A model generated the notes under the pieces. It saw only the letters and a list, made by a program, of their open reading frames with translations, was not told where the DNA came from and made no database searches. This document shows positions 56,266 through 63,261 of a DNA stretch of 64,000 nucleotides, piece after piece (within the stretch, counting starts at the first letter, position 1; each line of letters begins with the position of its first letter). The position numbers and the translations under genes are program-made. Location of the stretch: positions 120,118-184,117 of the forward strand of contig JALNZD010000002.1 in NCBI GenBank assembly GCA_023229505.1, in the 5' to 3' direction. Source of the stretch: Bacteroidales bacterium. Lineage in GTDB: Bacteria > Bacteroidota > Bacteroidia > Bacteroidales > JAGOPY01.

Positions 56266-56544
56266 TCAGAGCCCTTTTTCTTTGATCAGGAATTCGGCGA
56301 TGCTGTCAATGGATTCAAGGACATTGCGTGCAACATTCTGGTCGGCGATACGCACCTGGTACTTCTCCTGGATAGCCATCACGAGTTCAATTCCGTCGAT
56401 GGAATCCAGGTTCAGGATATTTTCTGCTGAGAACAGCGGCACGGAGTCCGGCACTTGTTCCGCACGAATATTTTTGATATTCAGTGTCTGGATGATGAGT
56501 TCCTTGATCTCCGTTTTCAACAATGTGGTCTCTACAGCCGTCAT
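56266..56544 (-). CDS. acyl carrier protein
   Basis: 92 aa, the standard size. The phosphopantetheine attachment Ser48 lies in LDSIDGIELVMAIQEKYQV, which matches the DSxDxVE consensus with Ile/Gly substitutions. Acidic helix II and the C-terminal helix (DSIAEFLIKEKG) are present. It would carry the growing acyl or polyketide chain between the ketosynthases, the BtrH-like acyltransferase and tailoring enzymes. It lies 12 bases from both neighbours. It is not the housekeeping acpP, given its sequence and location. Confidence 0.95.
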   Translation of the reverse strand: MTAVETTLLKTEIKELIIQTLNIKNIRAEQVPDSVPLFSAENILNLDSIDGIELVMAIQEKYQVRIADQNVARNVLESIDSIAEFLIKEKGL

Positions 56545-56556
56545 TTATCAGAGTGT

Positions 56557-57567
56557 TTATTTAACCAATCTATAAAGCTCATTAAAGAATTTCTGTTCTT
56601 CGTCGGCCTGGGCGTAAATCATCATACTGAGTTCTTTGATCCGTTCCGGGCCAAGGTCCCGGCTCTTTCCGATTTTGGCTGCAAAGTAAGAAATATTCCG
56701 CCACTTGTCACCAATTTCCATCATTTCTTTCGACATAGTTTTCAAACGGTCATCTTTTGTAATGGCAGCGGCCTGCTGAAGAAAAGTGGCATACATGTAA
56801 CGAAAGCCGCCTCCGCCTGTCCCCTGGTCTTCCATGAAAATATTGATCTTCATCACCCGGTCTGAAAGATCCTCAATATCCCTGGCAATGGCAGGCCATT
56901 CATTCAACTTTCTGGCAAACATCCGTATTCCTTTTACGCCGAGAAAAGGTACAGGTAGCCGGGTCATGTTGAATGCCGCTCTTTTAATACCTGTTATGAT
57001 AGGCTTTTCAAGATCAATGTTATCAGGGATATGGTCTGTGTAAAACATGTACCCTTTGGGAGCCATCATACCACCGGCAAAACGGGCCGTCAGCATCTTT
57101 TGCTTGTCGAGCACGGATTTCTGCTTGTAATAGCTGTCACTCACAAGGTATTTGCTCCCATTCACCCCGAATACGATGACATAATGCGCATTGATATGTA
57201 CCCGCTGCCAATCTGCCATATAATCCATATAAAAGAAATCAACCTGCACGGCGGTGGGATGCCCCTGCCGGATGGCTTCGTCCAGGGCGGCCTCTCCCTC
57301 TTCCGGAGAGCGGAAGTGCTGCTCATGGAACTTCACACCCAGCCGTTTTGAGATCTTTTTACGGATATTCCCGGGCTTGCTGCGCAGGATGAACATCGGA
57401 AAGGGTAGATCAGATGATTTGAGGTAGCCAAAAAATATCCCGCCCGATATCCCGAAAACCAATGGCTCCGTAATTGACATCCCCGCATGGTTCAGTAATG
57501 CTGTCACAGTACCTGTTTCACAATGCGCCGCCATCTTGTGCTCGAATGGAATTTCTGTCGCGTTCAT
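56557..57567 (-). CDS. BtrH-like acyltransferase (BtrH N-terminal / DUF4872 type)
   Basis: 336 aa. The N-terminal motif HKMAAHCETGTVTALLNHAG, with the conserved His15-Cys16-Glu17, and the following PLVFGISGGIFFGYLKSSDL identify the BtrH family, a papain-like fold. The middle part YAxxVFGVNGSKYLVSDSYY-like segment (AHYVIVFGVNGSKYLVSDSY) also fits. In butirosin biosynthesis BtrH moves an acyl group from an acyl carrier protein onto an amine. Here it is next to the ACP gene (12 bases) and starts directly at the stop of the HTH protein gene, so it probably releases the acyl chain as an amide. The acceptor is unknown. Confidence 0.9.
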   Translation of the reverse strand: MNATEIPFEHKMAAHCETGTVTALLNHAGMSITEPLVFGISGGIFFGYLKSSDLPFPMFILRSKPGNIRKKISKRLGVKFHEQHFRSPEEGEAALDEAIRQGHPTAVQVDFFYMDYMADWQRVHINAHYVIVFGVNGSKYLVSDSYYKQKSVLDKQKMLTARFAGGMMAPKGYMFYTDHIPDNIDLEKPIITGIKRAAFNMTRLPVPFLGVKGIRMFARKLNEWPAIARDIEDLSDRVMKINIFMEDQGTGGGGFRYMYATFLQQAAAITKDDRLKTMSKEMMEIGDKWRNISYFAAKIGKSRDLGPERIKELSMMIYAQADEEQKFFNELYRLVK

Positions 57568-57954
57568 TTAGTGAATATTAATTTCTTTTATTTGCTCAAC
57601 TGTAATCCCAAAGACTATTGCATATTTCTGAAGGGTAACATCATCCAGCTTTGCAAAAACATCGGGCCTGAAATGCTTGCGGAGCTTCCGCTTGCTGATC
57701 CCCACCCTCCTGGCCAGGTCGCCAGGGCCCATATCCTGCATCAACATGTAATAAAATACCGGGCTGATATTTCCCTCCTTCAGTTCTTCGTGTAATGCCT
57801 TGTCAAGGTTTTCTTTCTTCAGATAAAAATCGCTCAGAAAATGCTTCACCACATAAGAGCCGCTTTTGATCGCATCATACGACTCATCCTCCTTCTCTGC
57901 GAACAGGATCATCTCGTAATTTTTACTATCGATATAAAGGTCTTTTTCTTTCAT
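57568..57954 (-). CDS. small helix-turn-helix protein in the biosynthetic operon
   Basis: 128 aa. The C-terminal half (about 70-125) resembles an XRE/Cro-type DNA-binding domain (MGPGDLARRVGISKRKLRKH, then LQKYAIVFGITVEQI). The N-terminal half is acidic and unassigned. Its stop codon abuts the BtrH-like start with no gap. It is a plausible local regulator of the operon, perhaps sensing an intermediate, although it could also be structural; no operator is evident. Confidence 0.82.
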   Translation of the reverse strand: MKEKDLYIDSKNYEMILFAEKEDESYDAIKSGSYVVKHFLSDFYLKKENLDKALHEELKEGNISPVFYYMLMQDMGPGDLARRVGISKRKLRKHFRPDVFAKLDDVTLQKYAIVFGITVEQIKEINIH

Positions 57955-58079
57955 CCCGGTTGTTTGTGCATCGTTCTATCAGGTTGATTCATCTTAATAG
58001 GTCCTGGTTAAGAATCAGCTTTTCTTCATCGCAAAAGTAAGGAGTTTCTTTACAAATTCAAGTGGTTGGAAATTGGATA

Positions 58080-59198
58080 TTATTTTTTTACGGCTTCCAG
58101 GACCGAGAAAGGTGCAATGGTGCGGATGATCTTTGCCAGTCGAAATCCTGACCGGCTACAGAGGTCTGCAAATTCCTCTTTTGTTCTTTCTTTGCCTCCC
58201 TCAGTTCCGGTCATCATCAGCAAATCGACCAGCTTGCCGAAGGAAGGTTTATTATCAGGTTCTGTAATCGTTTCCAGGATGATCAGCTTTCCGTTCGGAG
58301 CCATCACAGAATGGACCTTTCTGAGCAATTTCAGGCAATCCTCATCACTAAATGCATGAAGAATATTTTTCATGAAATAGGCATCGGCGCTTGCCGGAAT
58401 ATCATTGAAAAAATTTCCGCAAACAATCCGGAATCTTTCCTGCAAGACCGGTTCCCTGATCATTTCTTTTACCTGACCGGCCACATGATGCTGGTCAAAC
58501 AGGATCCCCTGCATATCACTGTATTTTTCAAGAATGCGATCCAGCAGGATTCCGTGCCCGCCTCCCACATCGACAAGTGTCTTAATGCCCTTGAAATCAT
58601 AAGCCGAGAGAAGCGCCAGGGCAACCAGGCTTGAGGAATTGTCCATCGCCTTGTTATAAATTTCATTCTTTGCAGGGTTCCCTTCCAGGTATTGAAAAAT
58701 CCCTTTCCCGAGCATTTTGCGTGTATTACCTTCACCGGTCCGGATACACTCCGTGAAGTGCGTGAACAAAGTCATGTTGGTTTCGCCGAATTGATGCAGG
58801 ATCATATATTTCATCGAGTTGTCACCTTCTTTCAGAGCATACGAAAGGTGCGTATTCACAAACATTTTGCCCGGCAATTCCATAAAAATCCCTTCCCCCG
58901 CCAGGGTTCTCATCAGGCGGTAAAGGTATGCATCATTCGTACTGCTCAGGGCGGCCAGTTCAGTGATGCTTTTCGGGCCGGAAGCCAGGTGATCGGCCAG
59001 GTTCAGTTCACAGGCAGCGACAATGGCCCTTGAAACCCAGAAACCCTGTGCTTTCTCATAAACAGCCATCGGAGGTGGAATCAGGCGGTCTGAAATCTTC
59101 ATCAGTATCCTTCTGATGCGCAGACCCATGAAGTATAGGAACTGGTGAGGAAATTCCGGAAGATCTGTTCTCTTTTTCATATTGCTTCTTTCGTTCAA
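58080..59198 (-). CDS. SAM-dependent O-methyltransferase (acetylserotonin-type)
   Basis: 372 aa. The N-terminal dimerisation domain of plant/bacterial O-methyltransferases is visible (FWVSRAIVAACELNLADHLA, ITELAALSSTNDAYLYRLMR), then the SAM-binding motif LVDVGGGHGILLDRILEKYS. Next comes the substrate-pocket region MKNILHAFSDEDCLKLLRKV, which contains the usual catalytic His, followed by GKLIILETITEPDNKPSF. It starts at ATG 59198, overlapping the ketosynthase stop by four bases, so it is translationally coupled. Such enzymes methylate phenolic or hydroxyl groups, which suggests an aromatic or enolic polyketide-like product. The 125-base gap downstream is the largest in this part of the operon. 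Confidence 0.92.
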   Translation of the reverse strand: MNERSNMKKRTDLPEFPHQFLYFMGLRIRRILMKISDRLIPPPMAVYEKAQGFWVSRAIVAACELNLADHLASGPKSITELAALSSTNDAYLYRLMRTLAGEGIFMELPGKMFVNTHLSYALKEGDNSMKYMILHQFGETNMTLFTHFTECIRTGEGNTRKMLGKGIFQYLEGNPAKNEIYNKAMDNSSSLVALALLSAYDFKGIKTLVDVGGGHGILLDRILEKYSDMQGILFDQHHVAGQVKEMIREPVLQERFRIVCGNFFNDIPASADAYFMKNILHAFSDEDCLKLLRKVHSVMAPNGKLIILETITEPDNKPSFGKLVDLLMMTGTEGGKERTKEEFADLCSRSGFRLAKIIRTIAPFSVLEAVKK

Positions 59199-60268
59199 CT
59201 TGGAAATGAAAGCAGGATAAAACTGTGATGGATCCCTTTGAAATGGTTATAGATCAGGATATTCCTGATGTCATGCCGGTTTTCAATGGTTTTTATCCTT
59301 AGGATGTCCGGAACAGCTTGTTGTTTAAGCGCTTTCACAGCAGCCCATGTGGCAAAGGCCGTGGAAGTAAGGTATTCCCCGCAAAGATGCTTCCAGGCAG
59401 CCTGGTTAAAACCTGAAGGGAACACCCTGGAAAGAACATCCCGGTAAACCGTGTCGCCATCCAGGTCCCCGTTAAGACCGGTAAATACCCAATCGATCAT
59501 TCCGGGCTCCAGGCCGTTCCTTTCCAGGCACAACAGGGCATTTGCAGCAATCATTTCAGTGTTTTCCGTTGAAAAGAGGGTCATCACATCTTTCAACACT
59601 GCGTATGTTTTGTCCGATGCATAGTCCTGGAGAAAGAAGAAGGTGAAACCTTCCCCGGCAATGGTGCCTTCCGCTTCGGTATCAAACAGCCGCAGGTTGT
59701 TCACTGCTTGCCGCCGCCAGCGGTGAAGGCGGTCGGTGAGGATAAACTGGTTGGCAGTGATCTCGTCAAAACCACCGGTGAGGACGTTCCGGCTGTCGCC
59801 GCTTTTCAGGCCCAGGATGCCGTCCAGCAGGGCATGCTCAAAGGCAAAACTGCCATGGGCATAAGCCATGTTATAAGCACAGTTGTTCAGCAGCATGGCG
59901 ATCTGGGCACCGACCACGTTGTGGGTCGACTGTATGAAAGGGGTTGGCGGAAGCAGGCTTTCCTTGTTCCTGTATAAGGAAAGCAGGAATTTCTCCGAAT
60001 CCAGCACGCTGCCCCAGCCCGAACCGGTGATGATGGCATCGGGCCGCTGGTTTCCGGCATCGTCCAGGCAGATCTTTGCCGCTATCCATCCCAGCCGGAT
60101 CAGCCGGCTCATCCGCCGCAGGTATTTCTCATCCAGCCCGGGGTCAACCTCCGGTTCGAGGCATTGCAGCATCCTGCCATCATAATCCTTCACCTCGTCA
60201 AGAAATGAGGCGCAGTCCCAGGTCTTTTGGGGGGATACATTGCCTATGCCGTTGATATAGATCTTCAT
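59195..60268 (-). CDS. ketosynthase-like protein without active-site Cys (chain-length-factor type)
   Basis: 357 aa from ATG 60268 (MKIYINGIGNVSPQKTWDCA); an upstream ATG at 60382 would overlap the previous gene by 113 bases and add an unrelated leader. The fold is beta-ketoacyl synthase: TGSGWGSVLDSEKFLLSL, PFIQSTHNVVGAQIAMLL, and the segment AYNMAYAHGSFAFEHALLDG, where Cys of NTACSS is replaced by Tyr136. It therefore cannot condense alone. Inactive KS subunits pair with active ones in type II polyketide and aryl-polyene systems. One base separates it from the active KS gene upstream, so the two are likely made as a heterodimer. Confidence 0.92.
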   Translation of the reverse strand: MKIYINGIGNVSPQKTWDCASFLDEVKDYDGRMLQCLEPEVDPGLDEKYLRRMSRLIRLGWIAAKICLDDAGNQRPDAIITGSGWGSVLDSEKFLLSLYRNKESLLPPTPFIQSTHNVVGAQIAMLLNNCAYNMAYAHGSFAFEHALLDGILGLKSGDSRNVLTGGFDEITANQFILTDRLHRWRRQAVNNLRLFDTEAEGTIAGEGFTFFFLQDYASDKTYAVLKDVMTLFSTENTEMIAANALLCLERNGLEPGMIDWVFTGLNGDLDGDTVYRDVLSRVFPSGFNQAAWKHLCGEYLTSTAFATWAAVKALKQQAVPDILRIKTIENRHDIRNILIYNHFKGIHHSFILLSFPS

Positions 60269-60269
60269 C

Positions 60270-61463
60270 TCAGATGCTTGAAAACACGAGTGAGGTGTTG
60301 TTGCCCCCGAAGCCGAAGGAGTTCGACAGCACGTGGCGAATCCCGGAGCCCTGGATGGCATGCCGGGCAGGAAAAAAGCCAAATTCCTTCATCGGGGTGT
60401 TAAAATTCAGGTTTGGCCAGACGGTGTCGTGCCGGATGCTCAGGATGGAAAATACCGCCTCCACCGCACCCGATGCGCCCAGGAGATGTCCGGTGAAAGG
60501 CTTGGTGGAGCTGAAAGGGGGGATTTTTTCTCCAAACAGGGTCAGCATCCCCATTCCTTCTGAAAGATCGTTGTTGATGGTGGCCGTGCCGTGCATATTG
60601 ATATAGCTGATGTCTCCCGGTTCCAGGCCGCCGCGTTCCAGGGCAAGCTTCATCGCCAGGTGCGGCCCGGTACCTTCCGGGGAAAGAGCTGTCTGATGAT
60701 GGGCATCCGTGGAATTCCCGTAACCGCTCAGCTCACAGAGCGGTAATCGCGGGCCGGTCCTGTCTTCCGCTTCCAGGACAAGATACGCTGCCCCTTCTCC
60801 GAGGTTCAGCCCGTTGCGTAGTTCGTCGAAAGGTTTGCAGGGCTCCCTGTCGTAGATCATAAGGGTATTGAAGCCATTGATGGTAAAGATAGAGAGCGCA
60901 TCTGCCCCCCCGGCAATCACCCGGTCGAGCATCCCTGCCCGGATAAGCCGGGCCCCGGTCATGATCACGTTGGCGGATGATGAGCAGGCCGTGTTGATAG
61001 TGGAGACAAAATCTTTGATCCCGAGGTGCCGGGCGATCCTTTCGGTGCTTTCACTGCTTTCGTTGGCCTCGATCCAGGCATTGCGGCTGTCGTTTTCAAG
61101 GAAATCCGGGTAATACTTTTCCGTAGCGACCATCCCTCCTACCGTTGAACCGGAGATCAGACCTGTCCTGAGCCCGTCGTGCAGGTTTATTCCCGCATTC
61201 CTGACGGCCTCTTCCGCCGCGATCATACCCAGCAGGGCTGTCCGTGTAAGCCCTTCCCGGAGCTTAATTCCAAGTATCCGGGCAAGTTCCTCATCCCTGA
61301 GTCTGATCTCTCCTGCCGGAAGTGCATTGCGGTGTACTGTTTCAAGGAGTGTGATCTTCCCGATGCCCGACCTGCCGGATGTCAATGACTTCAGGTTCTC
61401 TTCCAGGTTATTCCCGATGGAAGTGATGATACCACAGCCGGTGACGAATACACGTTTAGCCAA
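60270..61463 (-). CDS. beta-ketoacyl-ACP synthase (active ketosynthase)
   Basis: 397 aa with a complete FabF-like catalytic triad: Cys160 in STINTACSSSANVIM, His291 in YINMHGTATINND, His326 in KPFTGHLLGASGAVEAVFS. It starts MAKRVFVTGCGIITSIGN and carries NLGEGAAYLVLEAEDR. It condenses acyl groups with malonyl-ACP in the cytoplasm. First gene of the operon, 26 bases downstream of an exact TAnnTTTG promoter element. Its immediate neighbour is the Cys-less partner, the organisation of type II KS/CLF pairs. It is distinct from a housekeeping fabF, which would be beside acpP. Confidence 0.95.
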   Translation of the reverse strand: MAKRVFVTGCGIITSIGNNLEENLKSLTSGRSGIGKITLLETVHRNALPAGEIRLRDEELARILGIKLREGLTRTALLGMIAAEEAVRNAGINLHDGLRTGLISGSTVGGMVATEKYYPDFLENDSRNAWIEANESSESTERIARHLGIKDFVSTINTACSSSANVIMTGARLIRAGMLDRVIAGGADALSIFTINGFNTLMIYDREPCKPFDELRNGLNLGEGAAYLVLEAEDRTGPRLPLCELSGYGNSTDAHHQTALSPEGTGPHLAMKLALERGGLEPGDISYINMHGTATINNDLSEGMGMLTLFGEKIPPFSSTKPFTGHLLGASGAVEAVFSILSIRHDTVWPNLNFNTPMKEFGFFPARHAIQGSGIRHVLSNSFGFGGNNTSLVFSSI

Positions 61464-61488
61464 TGTTCAGAATGATAGAAAGGTCAGG

Positions 61489-61496
61489 CAAAGATA
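61489..61496 (-). promoter_or_regulatory. -7 promoter element of the KS/ACP biosynthetic operon
   Basis: Minus-strand TATCTTTG, an exact TAnnTTTG match, about 26 bases before the start at 61463, predicting a very short leader. The position where a -33 element would lie is occupied by the heptamer array at 61504-61538. No other good promoter was found for the operon. Confidence 0.65.
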
Positions 61497-61503
61497 GGAC
61501 TCT

Positions 61504-61538
61504 TGAAATTTGAAATTTGAAATTTGAAATTTTAAATT
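61504..61538. repeat. 7-bp tandem repeat at the -33 position of the biosynthetic operon promoter
   Basis: Four exact TGAAATT units (61504-61531) and one degenerate unit (TTAAATT, 61532-61538), starting seven bases beyond the -7 element. Slippage here would change the spacing between promoter elements. It may also be a general short-period repeat of the genome. Confidence 0.8.
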
Positions 61539-61636
61539 GCGGACTTATTTAATACATTGGTTTATAATTAGTTATAAAATATTAATAAAATTTTCCCCTA
61601 ATTCAAAATTCAGAATTTAGAATTTAAAATTATTAC

Positions 61637-61644
61637 TATCTTTG
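61637..61644 (+). promoter_or_regulatory. -7 promoter element of tRNA-Asn
   Basis: TATCTTTG followed by CACCC, 26 bases before the tRNA. The combination TATCTTTGCACCC is typical of Bacteroidota stable-RNA promoters. The -33 element is not clear. Confidence 0.65.
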
Positions 61645-61670
61645 CACCCTCAATTTTGAAAATGCTATCT

Positions 61671-61744
61671 TCCCTGGTAGCTCAGCTGGTTAGAGCGACT
61701 GACTGTTAATCAGTAGGTCCCTGGTTCGAGTCCAGGTCGGGGAG
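61671..61744 (+). tRNA. tRNA-Asn (anticodon GTT)
   Basis: 74-base cloverleaf. Acceptor stem TCCCTGG pairs with TCGGGGA (61737-61743, with G-T pairs); discriminator G at 61744. D-arm GCTC-AGCTGGTTA-GAGC, anticodon stem ACTGA/TCAGT with loop CTGTTAA (anticodon GTT), T-arm with GGTTCGAGTCC. CC follows but A does not, so CCA is not encoded. Confidence 0.97.
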
Positions 61745-61756
61745 CCGAAGTCGACT

Positions 61757-61785
61757 AGTCCCGATTTTATCGGGACTTTTTCATT
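61757..61785 (+). terminator. rho-independent terminator after tRNA-Asn
   Basis: Perfect 9-bp stem AGTCCCGAT (61757-61765) and ATCGGGACT (61769-61777), loop TTT, followed by TTTTTCATTTTT. Classical intrinsic terminator 12 bases after the tRNA. Confidence 0.9.
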
Positions 61786-61917
61786 TTTACCCCTTTCATA
61801 AGCCTTGATAGATAAGGATTAGCTCATTTCATCCTCCTTCAAAAAAAATTTAGATACTTTATATTCTGAAAAAAGGAAAATATCCAAATTTTTTCATGGT
61901 TTTTCATTTAACAGGTT

Positions 61918-62104
61918 GAAGGAAAGTGTTTTGTGTGTAGTTGGATAACATCCAGGGGTCGGATTTAGATACTTTTGTTTTTGGATTGGGGGTCTGATCA
62001 GCTTTTTATTCCAGGGGGTTTTGAAGCCGGAATCAACCCGGTAAGTAAAGATTTTGCTTGGATATAAGATTATACCAGTGTGGGGGAGATAATGGCTTAG
62101 CGGC
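61918..62104 (+). repeat. ~185-bp direct repeat, left copy (flanks the nuclease-like gene)
   Basis: Shares an ordered series of near-identical blocks with 62851-63034: GGAAAGTGTTTTGTGT; ATTTAGATACTTT; TTTTGGATTGGGGG; CAGGGGGTTTTGAAGCCGGA; CGGTAAG; GGGGAGATAATGGCTTAGCG. Block order and spacing are conserved while connecting bases differ. A 13-base fragment ATTTAGATACTTT also occurs at 61848-61860, perhaps a further degenerate copy. Stops occur in all frames, so it is non-coding. The spacer from 61786 to 61917 otherwise shows nothing. Confidence 0.9.
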
Positions 62105-62239
62105 TTTATAAGGTAACTAAAACGCTTTATTGTTGTTGGATGAATATAACATATTAACTTTATATGTTGGCATTTTAAATTTAAAGAACTTCAAATTCTT
62201 AAAGGTCAACTACTTAACTTAATAATGAAAGGAGTTACT

Positions 62240-62851
62240 ATGGAAACAAATCAATCATTAGAAAAGATCAGATTTATTAAAGAAATGTTAGTCTTTATCT
62301 GGGAAAATAAAATCAAAGATAAAGCAATTAAAGGTTTTATATTATATGAAAGGCAATTTCAGGCAGAACTTTATCATCAATTGAACTTTATGTTATATCC
62401 TCAATATAATGTTTGGATTGAGCCTCATATTCAAAAAAAGAATAAAACCAGTATAATCCCTGATATGATTATCACAAGTAACGATGATTCAGGAGAAAAT
62501 CAAATACTTACAGTGATTGAATTAAAATGGAAGCCTTGGGAATTTCCACCTTTTAAGGAGGATATTAAAAAACTGATTGAGTTTAATCATAATGAATTAG
62601 AAGAAATGAATCCACTTGGTGCTAAATCTGTATCTTCCAATTGGGAAGAAGTCAAAGGGCAGAATCAACTTTTCTATTCAATACATCCTGAGTTATTAAA
62701 AGTTTATGTTGTGTTTGGCCATCCTGGTAGTGATGCTATTAAACCAGAGAAGATTGAAACAAAGCCTAATAATTTTCTTCACCTTCATGGGTGCATTGAA
62801 AAAGGACAACCAAAATTTGACTCCGAGGAAATTTATTTCACAATCCGTTGA
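62240..62851 (+). CDS. PD-(D/E)XK nuclease-like protein of unknown system
   Basis: 203 aa from ATG 62240, chosen because AAGGAG lies five bases before it; the in-frame ATG at 62225 precedes that ribosome site. The core PD-(D/E)XK signature is visible: acidic helix YERQFQAELYHQLN (Glu43), then IIPDMIIT (Pro74-Asp75), a beta-turn, and TVIELKWKPWEF (Glu94, Lys96). The spacing of D-x18-ExK fits restriction-endonuclease-like folds. I cannot assign a subfamily; no methylase or helicase is adjacent. The gene is visibly AT-rich relative to the rest of the window and is bounded by two ~185-bp direct repeats, so it may be part of a mobile or defence cassette. Confidence 0.8.
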   Translation: METNQSLEKIRFIKEMLVFIWENKIKDKAIKGFILYERQFQAELYHQLNFMLYPQYNVWIEPHIQKKNKTSIIPDMIITSNDDSGENQILTVIELKWKPWEFPPFKEDIKKLIEFNHNELEEMNPLGAKSVSSNWEEVKGQNQLFYSIHPELLKVYVVFGHPGSDAIKPEKIETKPNNFLHLHGCIEKGQPKFDSEEIYFTIR

Positions 62852-63034
62852 CGGAAAGTGTTTTGTGTATAGTTGGAGTCAAGGCCGGGGTGAAATTTAG
62901 ATACTTTGGTTTTGGATTGGGGGGTTGAACTCTTATTAAGTCAGGGGGTTTTGAAGCCGGAAGCAAGGCGGTAAGGCATTCAAAGGTGAAATAAAATGAA
63001 GATACCGGGTTGGGGAGATAATGGCTTAGCGGGT
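62849..63034 (+). repeat. ~185-bp direct repeat, right copy
   Basis: Begins at the stop codon of the nuclease-like gene: TTGACGGAAAGTG here matches TTGAAGGAAAGTG in the left copy, so the TGA itself is part of the repeat. It contains the same block order as 61918-62104 and ends GATAATGGCTTAGCGG. The rest of the spacer to 63261 is AT-rich with no ORF seen. Confidence 0.9.
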
Positions 63035-63261
63035 TGCTTTCTCTTTTAAAACTTTATCTGATTACAATTTACTAATACTATAATGCATCTAAAAGGAAAA
63101 ATTTGAAACTCTGATTTAAAACTTCTGATTTTATCAGCCAGAAAACCATTGAATTGTATTACTTTTATTTTTAGTAAACATCTGTAAGCTATCCTAATCT
63201 TGAAGATCAATAATCTGATTTATAACAATACTTACGAAAGTACTATTCAAAATCACAATAT

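Noticed and set aside
60269..60382. N-terminal extension of the Cys-less ketosynthase from 60382
   Set aside because: It lies almost wholly inside the preceding gene in another frame and is unrelated to ketosynthase sequence; the ATG at 60268 begins the fold.
53906..61463. Operon as an aryl polyene or flexirubin cluster
   Set aside because: The paired KS genes, ACP and methyltransferase fit superficially, but the dehydratases, ketoreductase, acyltransferase/AMP ligase, ammonia lyase and MMPL exporter expected of those clusters are absent.
61911..63034. The ~185-bp repeats as integron attC sites
   Set aside because: Gene-plus-repeat order is reminiscent of cassettes, but I could not find paired RYYYAAC and GTTRRRY boxes at the repeat ends nor complementary inner boxes, and no integrase is visible.
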